Of a stretch of 64,000 nucleotides of DNA, positions 49,078 through 58,249 are shown in pieces. Each line of letters opens with the position of its first letter. Within the stretch, counting starts at the first letter, position 1. This DNA is from Kitasatospora sp. NBC_00458 (lineage in GTDB: Bacteria; Actinomycetota; Actinomycetes; Streptomycetales; Streptomycetaceae), in contig NZ_CP107904.1 of assembly GCF_036013975.1 (NCBI RefSeq), forward strand, positions 1,674,001-1,738,000, read 5' to 3'. The notes beneath the pieces were generated by a model. The model was not told the DNA's origin and did no database searches. It saw nothing but the letters and a program-made list of their open reading frames with translations. The position numbers and the translations under genes were made by a program.

Positions 49078-50811
49078 ATGAGCGACCAGAGTTCCATCCA
49101 CCCCGCCGGCCAGAGCCCCGTCGCGCCGCTCGCCGCCCGGGAGCGGCTGATGGCCGAGCCCGGGCTCGGGGCCGGCAACTTCCTCGAACACGCCATCGCG
49201 GTGAACCCCAACCGCGCGGTCCCGTTCGCCTTCAGCCACCACACCGACCACCGGGGCGCCGTCGTCCTGCGCGGCCACAGCCTGCTGGACCTCGCCGCGC
49301 TGCGCGACCGGTACGCCGCCTGGTACCACGCCAACGGCGTGCGCCCGGGCGAACCGGTCGCCGTCGTGGTCGGCGAGGGCCTGGAGCCGCTGCTGCACTT
49401 CCTCGCGCTGTCCGCACTGGGCGCCGTTCCGGCCCTCGTCAACGACGCCATGCGGCACGACGTGATGGTCCGCTACCTCAACCACGTCGGTGTGGTCGGC
49501 GTGGTCGCCGACGACACCACCCGCCTCGCCGCCGCGTACCGCGAGGACCCGCAGCGCCGGCCCCGCTTCCTCGCGCTCACCGCCGAGATCCAGGCCTTCG
49601 ACGCCGCCGCGTCCGGCGGGCTGCCCGACGTGTACCCGTACCGGCACGCGACGGACGACGTGGTCGCGCTGATCCACTCCTCCGGCACCACCGGCACGCC
49701 CAAGTCCACGATCCTGGCGCACCGCCAGTTCTGGGACGGCAAGCAGCCGCGGATGGTGCGGTTCCCCGCCGAGCCGTACGACCGGCTGATGTCGCTGATG
49801 CCGCACACCCACGCGGGCGGCCTGAGCTACTTCCTGACCGCGACCCTGCTCGGCCTGCCGACGGTCGTGATGGCCGACTGGCGGCGCTCGGTGGTCGAGC
49901 CGGTGATGGAGGCGTTCCGGCCGACCATGGTCGCCTCCTTCCCGCGCACCTTCGTCGAACTCGCCACCGGGGAACTGCCGGTGGCGGGCGCGGCCCGGGT
50001 GCACTCCTGGTTCAACACGGGCGACAGTGCGCACTACGGGCACATCCGGCGGCTGGTCGGGCTCGGCGAGCGGCCCGCCGGGCTGATCCGGCCGTGGCTG
50101 CTGCCGAGCGAGAAGGCCGAGCAACCGGCCCTGCCCGGTTCGCAGTTCGTCGACGGGCTGGGCTCCTCCGAGATGGGCATGGCGCTGTTCGGCCAGGTGA
50201 CCACGCCGGAGAGCGTGCGCGACGACCGCTGCGTCGGCAAGCCGCTGGAGGTCGTGCTCAAGGCGGCCGTGCTGGACCAGGACGGCTCGGAGGTCCCGGA
50301 CGGCACGGTCGGGCTGCTCGGCGTGGTCACGCCGTCCCGCACGCCCGGCTACTGGAACAACGCCAAGCTGACCGGCAGTTTCGAGCTGAACGGCTACTGG
50401 CTGACCGGGGACGTCGCGCGGCGGGACGCCGACGGCTCGTTCTACCACCTCGACCGGACGGTGGACGTCATCGACACCGTCGCCGGCCCGGTCTACAGCC
50501 TGCCGATCGAGGAGGTGCTGCTGGCCGACTGTGCCGGGCTGGTCCGGGACTGCTCGGTGGTCGGTGTGCCCGGCGCCGCCGGGGAGGGCCAACGACCCAT
50601 CGCCGTCGTCCAGTTGCAGACCGAGGCCGAGGACGCGGGTGCCGAGGACGTCCTGGAGGCCGCGAACAAGGCGCTGGCGGGGGCCGGGCTGGCCGCACTC
50701 GCCGCCGTCCGGATCGCCCGCACCGCCGAGGAGTTCCCGCTCGGGCCGACCGGCAAGGTGCTCAAGCGCGAGCTGCGGACCCGCTTCGCCACGCTCTTCA
50801 CCGACCGGTAG
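49078..50811 (+). CDS. Acyl-CoA synthetase-like AMP-forming ligase
   Basis: A 577-residue class I adenylate-forming enzyme. The P-loop-like A3 motif is IHSSGTTGTPKST, the aromatic block is VDGLGSSEMG (in place of YGxTE), TGDVARRD is A7, and the catalytic lysine lies in GPTGKVLKREL. The sequence is closer to CoA ligases than to NRPS A domains, and no carrier is attached. It should activate a carboxylate as AMP ester, then thioester. The ATG at 49078 follows CAGGAGA. It sits in the middle of the operon, 6 bp before the aminomutase gene. Substrate unknown; it may activate the acyl part joined to the amino acid by the ATP-grasp enzyme or another ligase. Confidence 0.92.
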   Translation: MSDQSSIHPAGQSPVAPLAARERLMAEPGLGAGNFLEHAIAVNPNRAVPFAFSHHTDHRGAVVLRGHSLLDLAALRDRYAAWYHANGVRPGEPVAVVVGEGLEPLLHFLALSALGAVPALVNDAMRHDVMVRYLNHVGVVGVVADDTTRLAAAYREDPQRRPRFLALTAEIQAFDAAASGGLPDVYPYRHATDDVVALIHSSGTTGTPKSTILAHRQFWDGKQPRMVRFPAEPYDRLMSLMPHTHAGGLSYFLTATLLGLPTVVMADWRRSVVEPVMEAFRPTMVASFPRTFVELATGELPVAGAARVHSWFNTGDSAHYGHIRRLVGLGERPAGLIRPWLLPSEKAEQPALPGSQFVDGLGSSEMGMALFGQVTTPESVRDDRCVGKPLEVVLKAAVLDQDGSEVPDGTVGLLGVVTPSRTPGYWNNAKLTGSFELNGYWLTGDVARRDADGSFYHLDRTVDVIDTVAGPVYSLPIEEVLLADCAGLVRDCSVVGVPGAAGEGQRPIAVVQLQTEAEDAGAEDVLEAANKALAGAGLAALAAVRIARTAEEFPLGPTGKVLKRELRTRFATLFTDR

Positions 50812-50817
50812 CGCCGG

Positions 50818-52320
50818 ATGGACCTCCCCGGACCCCCCGCCCCCGCCCTGGCCCCCGCTCCCCCCGCACCCGCCTCGGCTCCCGCACCGCCCGCCGCCGA
50901 CCCCGCAGCCCCCGCCCGCACCGCCCGCCCGGCACGCCCGGCGGCGGGACAGCCGTACCAGTACGTCCGCACCCCGCTGGTGGAGCCCGACTGGCGCCGG
51001 CTGCCGGGCTGGCGCGACGTCACCGAGGCCGAGTGGCGCGACGCCCAGTGGCAGCGGGCGCACTGCGTGAAGAACGTCCGGCAGCTTCGAGCACTCGCCG
51101 GCGACCTGCTCACCGACCGGTTCTACGAGGAACTCACCGCCGACCAGGCCGAGTTCGCGACGATGCCGATCCTGTTGCCGCCGCAGATGCTCAACACGAT
51201 GGCACCGCACGCCCCGACCGGGCCGGAGGCGTTCACGGAGGCGTTCCTGGCCGATCCGGTCCGCCGCTACATGCTGCCGGTGCGCTCCGACCGGCACCCC
51301 CGGTGGCCCAGCCACCCGAAGGCCGAACGCGACTCGCTGCACGAGGCCGAGATGTGGGTGGTCGAGGGCCTCACCCACCGCTACCCCACCAAGGTGCTGG
51401 CCGAGCTGGTCTCCACCTGCCCGCAGTACTGCGGGCACTGCACCCGGATGGACCTGGTCGGCACCTCCACCCCGCAGGTCACCAAGACCCGGCTGGTGCT
51501 CCGGCCGGCCCACCGGCAGGAGCAGATGCTGGACTACCTCAAGCGCACCCCGACCGTGCGCGACGTGGTGGTCTCCGGCGGCGACCTCGCCAACGTGCCC
51601 TGGCCGCAGCTGGAGTCGTTCCTGCTGCGGCTGCTGGAGCTGGAGTCGGTCCGCGACATCCGGCTCGCCAGCAAGGCGGTGGTCGGCCTGCCGCAGCACT
51701 GGCTGCAGCCGCAGATCCGCGAGGGCGTGGCCCGGGTGGCCGCCGTCGCCGCGCGCCGCGCGGTGAACCTGGCCGTGCACACCCACGCCAACCACGTCCG
51801 GTCGGTGACCCCGCTGGTGGCCGAGGCGGCCCGCGGGCTGCTGGACGCGGGCGTCCGCGACGTCCGCAACCAGGGCGTGCTGATGCGCGGCGTCAACGCC
51901 ACCCCCGGGGACCTGCTGGACCTCTGCTTCGCCCTCCAGGGGGAGGCGAACATCCTGCCGTACTACTTCTACCTCTGCGACATGATCCCCAACGCGGAGC
52001 ACTGGCGGACGTCGGTGCACGAGGCGCAGCGGCTCCAGGAGGCGATCATGGGCTACCTGCCCGGCTACGCCACCCCCCGGCTGGTCTGCGACGTGCCGGA
52101 CCTCGGCAAGCGCTGGGTGCACCAGGCGGTGGCGTACGACCGCGAGCGCGGCATCTCGTACTGGACCAAGAACTACCGCACCGAGCTGGAGATCCGCGAG
52201 GGCGGCGGCCCGGCCGACGACGCGCCGCTCGACCGGCGCCACCCGTACTACGACCCGGTGGACACCCTTCCGGAGTCCGGTCGCCGCTGGTGGACCGACC
52301 GCTCCGGCGGAGCGTCCTGA
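50818..52320 (+). CDS. KamA-family radical SAM aminomutase (lysine 2,3-aminomutase-like)
   Basis: A 500-residue radical SAM, PLP-dependent aminomutase. The 4Fe-4S motif CPQYCGHC has C201, C205 and C208; K431 in DVPDLGKRW corresponds to the PLP lysine. Family enzymes move an alpha-amino group to the beta carbon, as in lysine to beta-lysine. Of two aspartates that bind the lysine epsilon-amine in Clostridium KamA (D293, D330), the second aligns with D425, but the first is A361 in MRGVNAT. The usual GGGGK loop is shortened to DLGK. Substrate could thus be lysine in a changed pose or another amino acid. The N-terminal 45 residues are Pro/Ala-rich and absent from characterised enzymes. ATG 50818 lies 6 bp after the ligase stop. 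Confidence 0.93.
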   Translation: MDLPGPPAPALAPAPPAPASAPAPPAADPAAPARTARPARPAAGQPYQYVRTPLVEPDWRRLPGWRDVTEAEWRDAQWQRAHCVKNVRQLRALAGDLLTDRFYEELTADQAEFATMPILLPPQMLNTMAPHAPTGPEAFTEAFLADPVRRYMLPVRSDRHPRWPSHPKAERDSLHEAEMWVVEGLTHRYPTKVLAELVSTCPQYCGHCTRMDLVGTSTPQVTKTRLVLRPAHRQEQMLDYLKRTPTVRDVVVSGGDLANVPWPQLESFLLRLLELESVRDIRLASKAVVGLPQHWLQPQIREGVARVAAVAARRAVNLAVHTHANHVRSVTPLVAEAARGLLDAGVRDVRNQGVLMRGVNATPGDLLDLCFALQGEANILPYYFYLCDMIPNAEHWRTSVHEAQRLQEAIMGYLPGYATPRLVCDVPDLGKRWVHQAVAYDRERGISYWTKNYRTELEIREGGGPADDAPLDRRHPYYDPVDTLPESGRRWWTDRSGGAS

Positions 52321-52340
52321 ACCCCTTGGAAGGACCCGTG

Positions 52341-53498
52341 GTGAACGCCACCCCGACGAACCACCCCGCCCCGGCGCACGGCCCCGGCCCCGGCCCCGGC
52401 CCGGCGGAGGACGCCGGCCCGCTGCGCCGGATGTGCTGGATCTTCCCCGACCGCGAGTCGAGCCGGATGTCCGCGACCTGGCACCACTTCTTCTGGGACC
52501 TCTACGCGGAGATCGCCGGGGAGCTGGGCCTCACCTGGTGCCGGCACTCCCCCGACGCGGTGACCGTGGACGCCACCGACCCGGCCCGGCCGCTGGTGTA
52601 CGTGGACGAGGAGCTCGTGACGCCGCAGGACACGCTCTTCATCACCGCGCTCTACTCGCTGCCGTACCAGTCGATGGACGTCTTCAACCAGTACGCGCTG
52701 TACACCGTCCTCGAACAGGCCGGCTTCTACCTGCCGTTCCCGCCGCAGATCTCGCTGATCGGCAACGACAAGCTCGCCACCGTCCTGTACCTCGCCGACT
52801 CCCCGGTGCCGCCGATCCCGTCGGTGCGGATCGGTACCGGCCGGGACATCAGCAAGCACCAGTACGAGGTGGCGCTCGGCGGCCTGACCTACCCGGCCAT
52901 CGTCAAGCCGTCCGGCTGGTGCGGCGGCGGCGGGATCAACCTGGCCCGGGGACCGGAGGACATCCGGGGCCTGGCCAGCCTCGCCCAGGGCGGCGACACC
53001 ACGCTCGTCGCCCAGCCGTACCTCGGGGACGGCACCGTCGACTACCGGGTCTACGTGGTCGACGGCGAGCCGTACGCGGTGATGAAGCGGATCCCGGAGG
53101 CCGGCTCGCCGGTGGCCAACGCGAGCCGGGGCGGGGCGATGGAGTTCCCGTCCGTGCCGGAGGAACTCGTCGCCGCCACCGCGTACTTCGCCGAGAAGCT
53201 GCGGATCCCGTTCTTCTGCGTCGACTTCCTGTACGACGGCGAGCGGTACTGGTTCTCCGAGCTGGAGCCGGACGGGGTGATCGCCCCGGACTGGTCCGAC
53301 CCGGACCGCACCCTGCAGCGCGACGTCACCCGTGCCCGGTTCACCGCCTACCGCGACGCGCACGCCAAGTGGCTCGCCGACGCCGGGGCTTCGGCGGCCC
53401 CGACGGCCCGGGCGCCGATCGCCCCGGCGGCCGGCGCCACGACCGCACCGACCGCACCGACCGCACCGACCACCACCCCCCGAACGGACCCCCGATGA
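52341..53498 (+). CDS. ATP-grasp ligase
   Basis: A 385-residue ATP-grasp protein. The central and C-terminal parts show the fold's marks: PAIVKPSGWCGGGGINLA (glycine-rich ATP loop), VAQPYLGDGTVDYRVYVVDG and FCVDFLYDGERYWFSELEPDG with metal-binding acidic residues. Such enzymes join a carboxylate, through an acyl phosphate, to an amine. In an operon lacking condensation domains it is the best candidate for amide-bond formation. GTG 52341 is preferred over 52338 because GGAAGG lies seven bases upstream. The first 28 residues are PG-rich and the last 35 are an Ala/Thr/Pro repeat, both probably disordered. The stop overlaps the next gene by 4 nt. Confidence 0.88.
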   Translation: MNATPTNHPAPAHGPGPGPGPAEDAGPLRRMCWIFPDRESSRMSATWHHFFWDLYAEIAGELGLTWCRHSPDAVTVDATDPARPLVYVDEELVTPQDTLFITALYSLPYQSMDVFNQYALYTVLEQAGFYLPFPPQISLIGNDKLATVLYLADSPVPPIPSVRIGTGRDISKHQYEVALGGLTYPAIVKPSGWCGGGGINLARGPEDIRGLASLAQGGDTTLVAQPYLGDGTVDYRVYVVDGEPYAVMKRIPEAGSPVANASRGGAMEFPSVPEELVAATAYFAEKLRIPFFCVDFLYDGERYWFSELEPDGVIAPDWSDPDRTLQRDVTRARFTAYRDAHAKWLADAGASAAPTARAPIAPAAGATTAPTAPTAPTTTPRTDPR

Positions 53499-54724
53499 CC
53501 GACGCGTTCTCCCTCCCGCCCGAAGCGGCCGAACCGCTGCTGCACGTCGCCGGCCGCACCCTCGACCGGCTGCGGACCGTGCCCGGGCTGGCCGCGCGCT
53601 ACGCGGACCACGACGGCACCGTCCGCACCCTGGACGGGCTGGCCGCGCTGCCGCCGCTGGTCAAGGACGACCTGAACACCGCCCTCGCCCACCTGGAGCC
53701 GCGCTCGGAGTCGGGCGCCACCTGGCTGTTCCAGAGCGGCGGCTCCACCGGCGCCCCCAAGGTCGGCTACGCGCCGACCGGCTTCTACATGGCGGGCGTC
53801 CACGCGCACTGGCAGCCGCTCGACCGCGAGGACGTGTTCGTCAACGCCTGGGGCGCCGGGCGGATGTGGGGCGCGCACTTCCTGGCCGCCGGGCTCGCCG
53901 ACCTGTCCGGCTGCCGGATCATCGCGCTCGGCTCGGTCACCCGGGAGGAGTACCCGGACTGGCTGGCCTTCCTCGCCGACCGCCGGGTGACCGCGATCGG
54001 CGGCACCCCGAGCGTGCTGCGGCTCTGGTTCGCGCACGCCCGCGCCGCCGGGATCAAGCTGCCCGCCCTGCGCAAGGTGCTCTGGCTGGGCGAGGCCTGG
54101 CAGCCGCAGCTGGAGGAGGACATGGCGGACGTCGCGCCGGACGCCCGCCGCTGGGGCATGTTCGGCTCCACCGAGACCTGGGTGGTCGGCACCAACACCC
54201 CGGACTGCCCGGCCGACACCTTCCACCCGCTGCCCTCCCAGCTGGTGCACGCCGGGCCGGACGGACTGCTGGACTTCACCACGCTCGACCCGGAGATGCT
54301 CAACCCGGTGCTGCGCTACCGCACGGGTGACGCGGGCGGGTTGACGGTCTGCCCGTGCGGCCGGCCGGGCCGGGCGATGCAGGTGCTGGGGCGGCGGGAC
54401 AGCGTGGTCCAGGTGCGCGGCCTCGGCCTGCACGTGGACGAGCTGGTCGCCCGGGTGGAACGGGAACCGGGCGTCTCCCGGGCGCAGGTCGTGATCACCG
54501 AGAACGGCGGGCGCGCCACCGGGGTGGACGTCCTGCTGCTGACCGGTCCGGACACGGCGGTCGACGCCGAGGGGCTGCGCGCCGAGCTGCTCGCCGCGAC
54601 CTTCACCCTGAGCACCGCGTTCCAGCACGACCCGGAGAACTTCCGGGTCCGGCCGGTCGACGAGCTGGTCAGCAACGACCGCACCGGCAAGACGGCCGCC
54701 TTCGCCGTCCGGGAGGCCTCGTGA
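53495..54724 (+). CDS. PaaK-like adenylate-forming enzyme 1
   Basis: A 409-residue adenylating enzyme of the phenylacetate-CoA ligase/CapK type. The phosphate loop is LFQSGGSTGAPK, the adenine-side motif is MFGSTETW, followed by RYRTGDAGG and a C-terminal NDRTGKTAAF with the catalytic lysine. A CPCGRPG segment with two cysteines is typical of PaaK relatives. It should activate a carboxylate for thioester formation. The ATG at 53495 overlaps the ATP-grasp stop (ATGA) and its own stop overlaps the MFS start (GTGA). A second, distinct PaaK-like gene lies four genes on. Substrate unknown. Confidence 0.88.
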   Translation: MTDAFSLPPEAAEPLLHVAGRTLDRLRTVPGLAARYADHDGTVRTLDGLAALPPLVKDDLNTALAHLEPRSESGATWLFQSGGSTGAPKVGYAPTGFYMAGVHAHWQPLDREDVFVNAWGAGRMWGAHFLAAGLADLSGCRIIALGSVTREEYPDWLAFLADRRVTAIGGTPSVLRLWFAHARAAGIKLPALRKVLWLGEAWQPQLEEDMADVAPDARRWGMFGSTETWVVGTNTPDCPADTFHPLPSQLVHAGPDGLLDFTTLDPEMLNPVLRYRTGDAGGLTVCPCGRPGRAMQVLGRRDSVVQVRGLGLHVDELVARVEREPGVSRAQVVITENGGRATGVDVLLLTGPDTAVDAEGLRAELLAATFTLSTAFQHDPENFRVRPVDELVSNDRTGKTAAFAVREAS

Positions 54725-56037
54725 GCCCGCGGCCGGCGGGCCTCGGGGGCCTGCGGAAGCCGTCCGACCTCGGGCGCGGCTTCAACCTGTTCTGGACCGG
54801 GCAGACGGTCAGCGTGGTCGGCGACCGGATCACCGTCTTCGTCGTGCCCACCCTGATGATCTTCGTGCTGCACGCCTCCCCGCTCCAGGTCGGCGTGGTG
54901 GCGATGGCCCAGTACCTGGGCATCCCGCTGCTCGGGCCGATCGCCGGGGTGCTGGTCGACCGGTGGGACAACCGCCTCACCATGCTCGTCTGCGACCTGG
55001 TCCGGCTGGCGGCGGTCCTGGTCATCCCGGTCGCGTACTGGCTGGACTTCCTCTCCACGCCGCTGCTGTTCTGCTGCGTGGCGGCGATCAGCGGCGCGAC
55101 CATCTTCTTCAACGTCGGCTACCTGATCGCCGTGCCGGCCGTGGTGGAGAAGGACCAGATGGTCCGCGCCTACTCGCGGCTGGAGGGCAGCAACTCGGTC
55201 TCCGAGGTGGCCGGGCCGTCGATCGCGGCCGGCCTGTACAGCGCGCTCGGCGTGGCCGCCCTGGTGGTCGACGCGGCCAGCTACCTGGTCTCCGCGGCCT
55301 GCTTCCGGTCCATGCGGCCCTGGGGCGAGCGGAACGTCGTCGAGGGCACGGTCTGGGAGCGGCTGACGGCCGGCTTCCGGCTGAACTGGGCGGACCCGGT
55401 GCTGCGGCGGGTGGTGCTGTCGGGCGTCACGCTGAACTCGGGCGGTCCGGTCTTCGTCACCGTGCTGCCCGTCCTCGCCTACCGGGGGCTGGACGTGTCG
55501 GTCGGCGTCCTCGGCGCCGCCATGTCGGTCGGGGCGGTCGGCGCACTGGCCGGCGCCGTGGTCGCCCCGCGGATCAGCGAGCGCCTGGGCCTGGGCCGCG
55601 CCCTCGCCTGGTCGCTGCTGCTGCACTGCCTGGTCGGGCTCGGCGTGCTGGCCGCGCCCGCGCTGCCGGCCGGCCCGGTGATCGCCGTGACGATGGGCTG
55701 CTACGGCTTCTTCATGTCCGGCATCAACGTGTGCAGCGCGCCGACCCGGCAGGCCCGGATGTCCGCCGAGAACCAGGGCGTGATGCACGCGGCGTTCCGG
55801 ACCGTCACCTGGGGCGTGATCCCGCTGGCCGCGCTGGCCGGCGGCCTGTCCGTGTCCGCGCTGACCGACCGGCTGGGCATCCTGGACGCGGCCCGCTGGA
55901 CGATGGTCGGCGGCACCCTGCTCGCCGCCTGCTCCTTCCTGCCCGCGCTCGGGATCCAGCCGCTGCTGGACGCCGCCGCCCGGGAGCGGAAGCAGGCCGA
56001 GGACGCCGCACCGGAGCTGACGGAGAGCGCGCCGTGA
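54721..56037 (+). CDS. MFS exporter
   Basis: A 438-residue major facilitator of the MFS_3/enterobactin exporter EntS type. It has about ten to twelve membrane segments, the first near FNLFWTGQTVSVVGDRITVFVVP, and VDRWDNR after segment 2 as motif A. It probably exports the product of this operon and gives self-protection. The GTG at 54721 overlaps the PaaK-like stop by 4 nt, and its own stop overlaps the SDR start by 4 nt, so it is an integral part of the operon. The C-terminus is charged and cytoplasmic. Confidence 0.93.
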   Translation: MSPRPAGLGGLRKPSDLGRGFNLFWTGQTVSVVGDRITVFVVPTLMIFVLHASPLQVGVVAMAQYLGIPLLGPIAGVLVDRWDNRLTMLVCDLVRLAAVLVIPVAYWLDFLSTPLLFCCVAAISGATIFFNVGYLIAVPAVVEKDQMVRAYSRLEGSNSVSEVAGPSIAAGLYSALGVAALVVDAASYLVSAACFRSMRPWGERNVVEGTVWERLTAGFRLNWADPVLRRVVLSGVTLNSGGPVFVTVLPVLAYRGLDVSVGVLGAAMSVGAVGALAGAVVAPRISERLGLGRALAWSLLLHCLVGLGVLAAPALPAGPVIAVTMGCYGFFMSGINVCSAPTRQARMSAENQGVMHAAFRTVTWGVIPLAALAGGLSVSALTDRLGILDAARWTMVGGTLLAACSFLPALGIQPLLDAAARERKQAEDAAPELTESAP

Positions 56038-56897
56038 GCGGGCCGGTGGTGCTGATCACCGGCACCTCCTCGGGCATCGGCCTGGCCACCGCCGTCGCGG
56101 CGGCCCGCGCCGGGTACCGGACGGTCGCCACCCTGCGCGACCCGGACCGCGCCGGGGAGCTGGCCGAGGCGGCCGGGAAGGCGGGCGTCACCCTGGACGT
56201 CCGCCGCCTCGACGTCACCGACGCCGGCTCCGTGGCCGACTGCCTCGACGGCGTCACCGCGGCGTACGGGCGGCTGGACGCGCTGGTCAACAACGCCGGG
56301 GTCTCCAACTCCGACCCGACCCTGGAGATGTCCACCACGGCGGCGCTGCGGGCCAACCTGGAGGTGAACTTCTTCGGCGTCGTCGAGGTGAGCCGGGCCG
56401 CGATGCCGCTGCTGCGGGCCTCCGGCGGCCGGCTGGTCACCGTCGGCAGCGTGCACGGCGTGGTCGGCCAGCCGTTCAACGAGGCCTACTGCGCGGCGAA
56501 GTTCGCCGTCGAGGGGTTCATGGAGAGCCTGGCACCGGTCGCGGAGGCGCACGGCGTGCGGGTCTCGGTCGTCGTCCCCGGCTTCGTGCCGGACACCCGG
56601 TTCGGGATCTTCCCGGACATCGACCGCCGCACCCTCCAGGCCGCCTCCGGCCCGTACGCGGCCACCTTCGGCGACTACCTCGACTGGGTCGGCGGCCAGG
56701 GCTGGGAGGCCGCCGGGCAGCCGGCCCGGGAGGTCGCCGACGTGGTCGTGCGGACCCTGCGCGCCGAACGCCCCGCCTTCCGGGTGCCCACCAACGCCTG
56801 GGCCGCCGAGTACCTGGAGCAGAAGCTCGCCGACCGGGACGGCTCCGCCGTCCAGACCCTCGCCCGCACCTGGATCGGCCGGCCCGGGACCGGCTGA
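56034..56897 (+). CDS. Short-chain dehydrogenase/reductase
   Basis: A 287-residue classical SDR. The cofactor motif is TGTSSGIG, NNAG follows, and the active-site Ser (VTVGSVHG) and YCAAK are in place. It should reduce a ketone or aldehyde, or oxidise an alcohol, with NAD(P)H; the aldehyde from the amine oxidase is one possible substrate. The GTG at 56034 overlaps the MFS stop by 4 nt. After it there is an 86-bp gap to the last gene of the operon. Confidence 0.95.
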   Translation: MSGPVVLITGTSSGIGLATAVAAARAGYRTVATLRDPDRAGELAEAAGKAGVTLDVRRLDVTDAGSVADCLDGVTAAYGRLDALVNNAGVSNSDPTLEMSTTAALRANLEVNFFGVVEVSRAAMPLLRASGGRLVTVGSVHGVVGQPFNEAYCAAKFAVEGFMESLAPVAEAHGVRVSVVVPGFVPDTRFGIFPDIDRRTLQAASGPYAATFGDYLDWVGGQGWEAAGQPAREVADVVVRTLRAERPAFRVPTNAWAAEYLEQKLADRDGSAVQTLARTWIGRPGTG

Positions 56898-56983
56898 GCC
56901 GCACCCGCGCGGCACGTCCGCGCCCAACACCCGCGCCGCCCCGCACTCCGGCGGCCCCACCCCCAGCAGTCAGGAGAAGCACC

Positions 56984-58240
56984 GTGCCCGCCAAACCGCT
57001 GCCCGAGCTGGTCGACTTCGCCCGGAGGAACTCCCCCTTCTACGCGGAGCTGTACCGCGACCTGCCCGAGCGCATCGACCACCTCACCCAGCTGCCCGTC
57101 ATCGAGCAGACCGCCTTCTGGGCCGCCAACTCCTGGCCGGAGAACCGCCTGCTGACCGGGCCGCTGCTCGACGGGGGCGTCTACAAGACCGGCGGCACCA
57201 CCGGCGTCCCCAAGTTCTCGCCCTGGTCGCGCACCGAGCACGCCGACTCGGTCACCGCCTTCGGCGCGGGCCTGGTCCAGGCCGGCCTCAAGCCGGGGCA
57301 CCGGGTCGCCAACCTGTTCTGGGCCGGCGAGCTGTACGGCGGCTTCCTCTACATCGAGAACGCCCTGCACCACGCGCCGGTCGACAACGTCCGGCTGCCG
57401 GTCGGCGCCGCGCCCGACGCGTACATCGCCGACCTGATCGAGGACTTCGGCGTCGACGTGCTGGCCGGCGAGCCGATGAAGCTCAGCTCGGTCGCCGAGT
57501 ACCTGGTCAAGAACGGGAGGACCGCCGAGCGGATCGAACTGCTGCTGTTCGGCGGGGACCTGCTCTTCGCCGACCTGCGGCCGCTCCTCTCCCGGGCGTT
57601 CCCCAAGGCGGCCGTCGCCTCGATCGGCTACGCCTCGGTGGACGCCGGGCTGGTCGGCGCGCCGGTGCCGGGCGACGACGTCCGGGTGCACGAGGCCTTC
57701 CCGAACCGCACCGTGGTGGAGCTGGTCGACGACGTGACCGGCGAGCCGATCACCGCCGCCGGGGTGCCCGGCCGGGTGGTGGTCACCAACCTGTTCCGCA
57801 CCCTGATGCCGATCCTGCGCTACCCGACCGGCGACCGCGCCGAGTGGGTCGACCCCGGGCGCGGCCGCTTCCGGCTGGTCGGCCGGTCCGTCGAGGGCGC
57901 CCGGATCGGCACCGTCGCGATGCCGACCGAGGAGATCCGCGCGGTGCTGGTGGCCGCCGACCCGGACCGGCTCATCTCCGGCATCCAGCTGGTGCAGCGC
58001 CGCTGGGACGGCAAGGACGGCCTGGTCCTCCGGCTCGGCTACACCGAGGAGCCGCCCCCGGCCGGGCTGAGCGAGCAGCTGGTCGAGGCGGTGTACGCGG
58101 CCCGTCCGCTCTACCCGCACGACGTGGCGGACGGCGCGATCCACCACCTGACCGTCGAGTGGGTGCCGCGCGCCGAGTTGGTCACCAACCCCCGCACCGG
58201 CAAGCTCCAGCAGGTGGTGGACGAGCGCCCGCCGGCCTGA
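56984..58240 (+). CDS. PaaK-like adenylate-forming enzyme 2
   Basis: A 418-residue adenylating enzyme related to phenylacetate-CoA ligase/coenzyme F390 synthetase. The phosphate loop is YKTGGTTGVPKFSPW, RYPTGDRAEW is the A7-like motif and NPRTGKLQQV holds the C-terminal lysine; YASVDAGLVG stands at the A5 position, as in LuxE/CapK-like members. It differs from the other PaaK-like protein in this operon, so the two probably act on different carboxylates, or one of them transfers to a non-CoA acceptor. The GTG at 56984 follows AGGAG at good spacing. It is the last gene before a perfect terminator hairpin. Confidence 0.88.
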   Translation: MPAKPLPELVDFARRNSPFYAELYRDLPERIDHLTQLPVIEQTAFWAANSWPENRLLTGPLLDGGVYKTGGTTGVPKFSPWSRTEHADSVTAFGAGLVQAGLKPGHRVANLFWAGELYGGFLYIENALHHAPVDNVRLPVGAAPDAYIADLIEDFGVDVLAGEPMKLSSVAEYLVKNGRTAERIELLLFGGDLLFADLRPLLSRAFPKAAVASIGYASVDAGLVGAPVPGDDVRVHEAFPNRTVVELVDDVTGEPITAAGVPGRVVVTNLFRTLMPILRYPTGDRAEWVDPGRGRFRLVGRSVEGARIGTVAMPTEEIRAVLVAADPDRLISGIQLVQRRWDGKDGLVLRLGYTEEPPPAGLSEQLVEAVYAARPLYPHDVADGAIHHLTVEWVPRAELVTNPRTGKLQQVVDERPPA

Positions 58241-58249
58241 CGCGGTCGC

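Noticed and set aside
50818..52320. Firm assignment as lysine 2,3-aminomutase
   Set aside because: One of the two lysine-binding aspartates is Ala and the PLP loop differs, so only family level is claimed.
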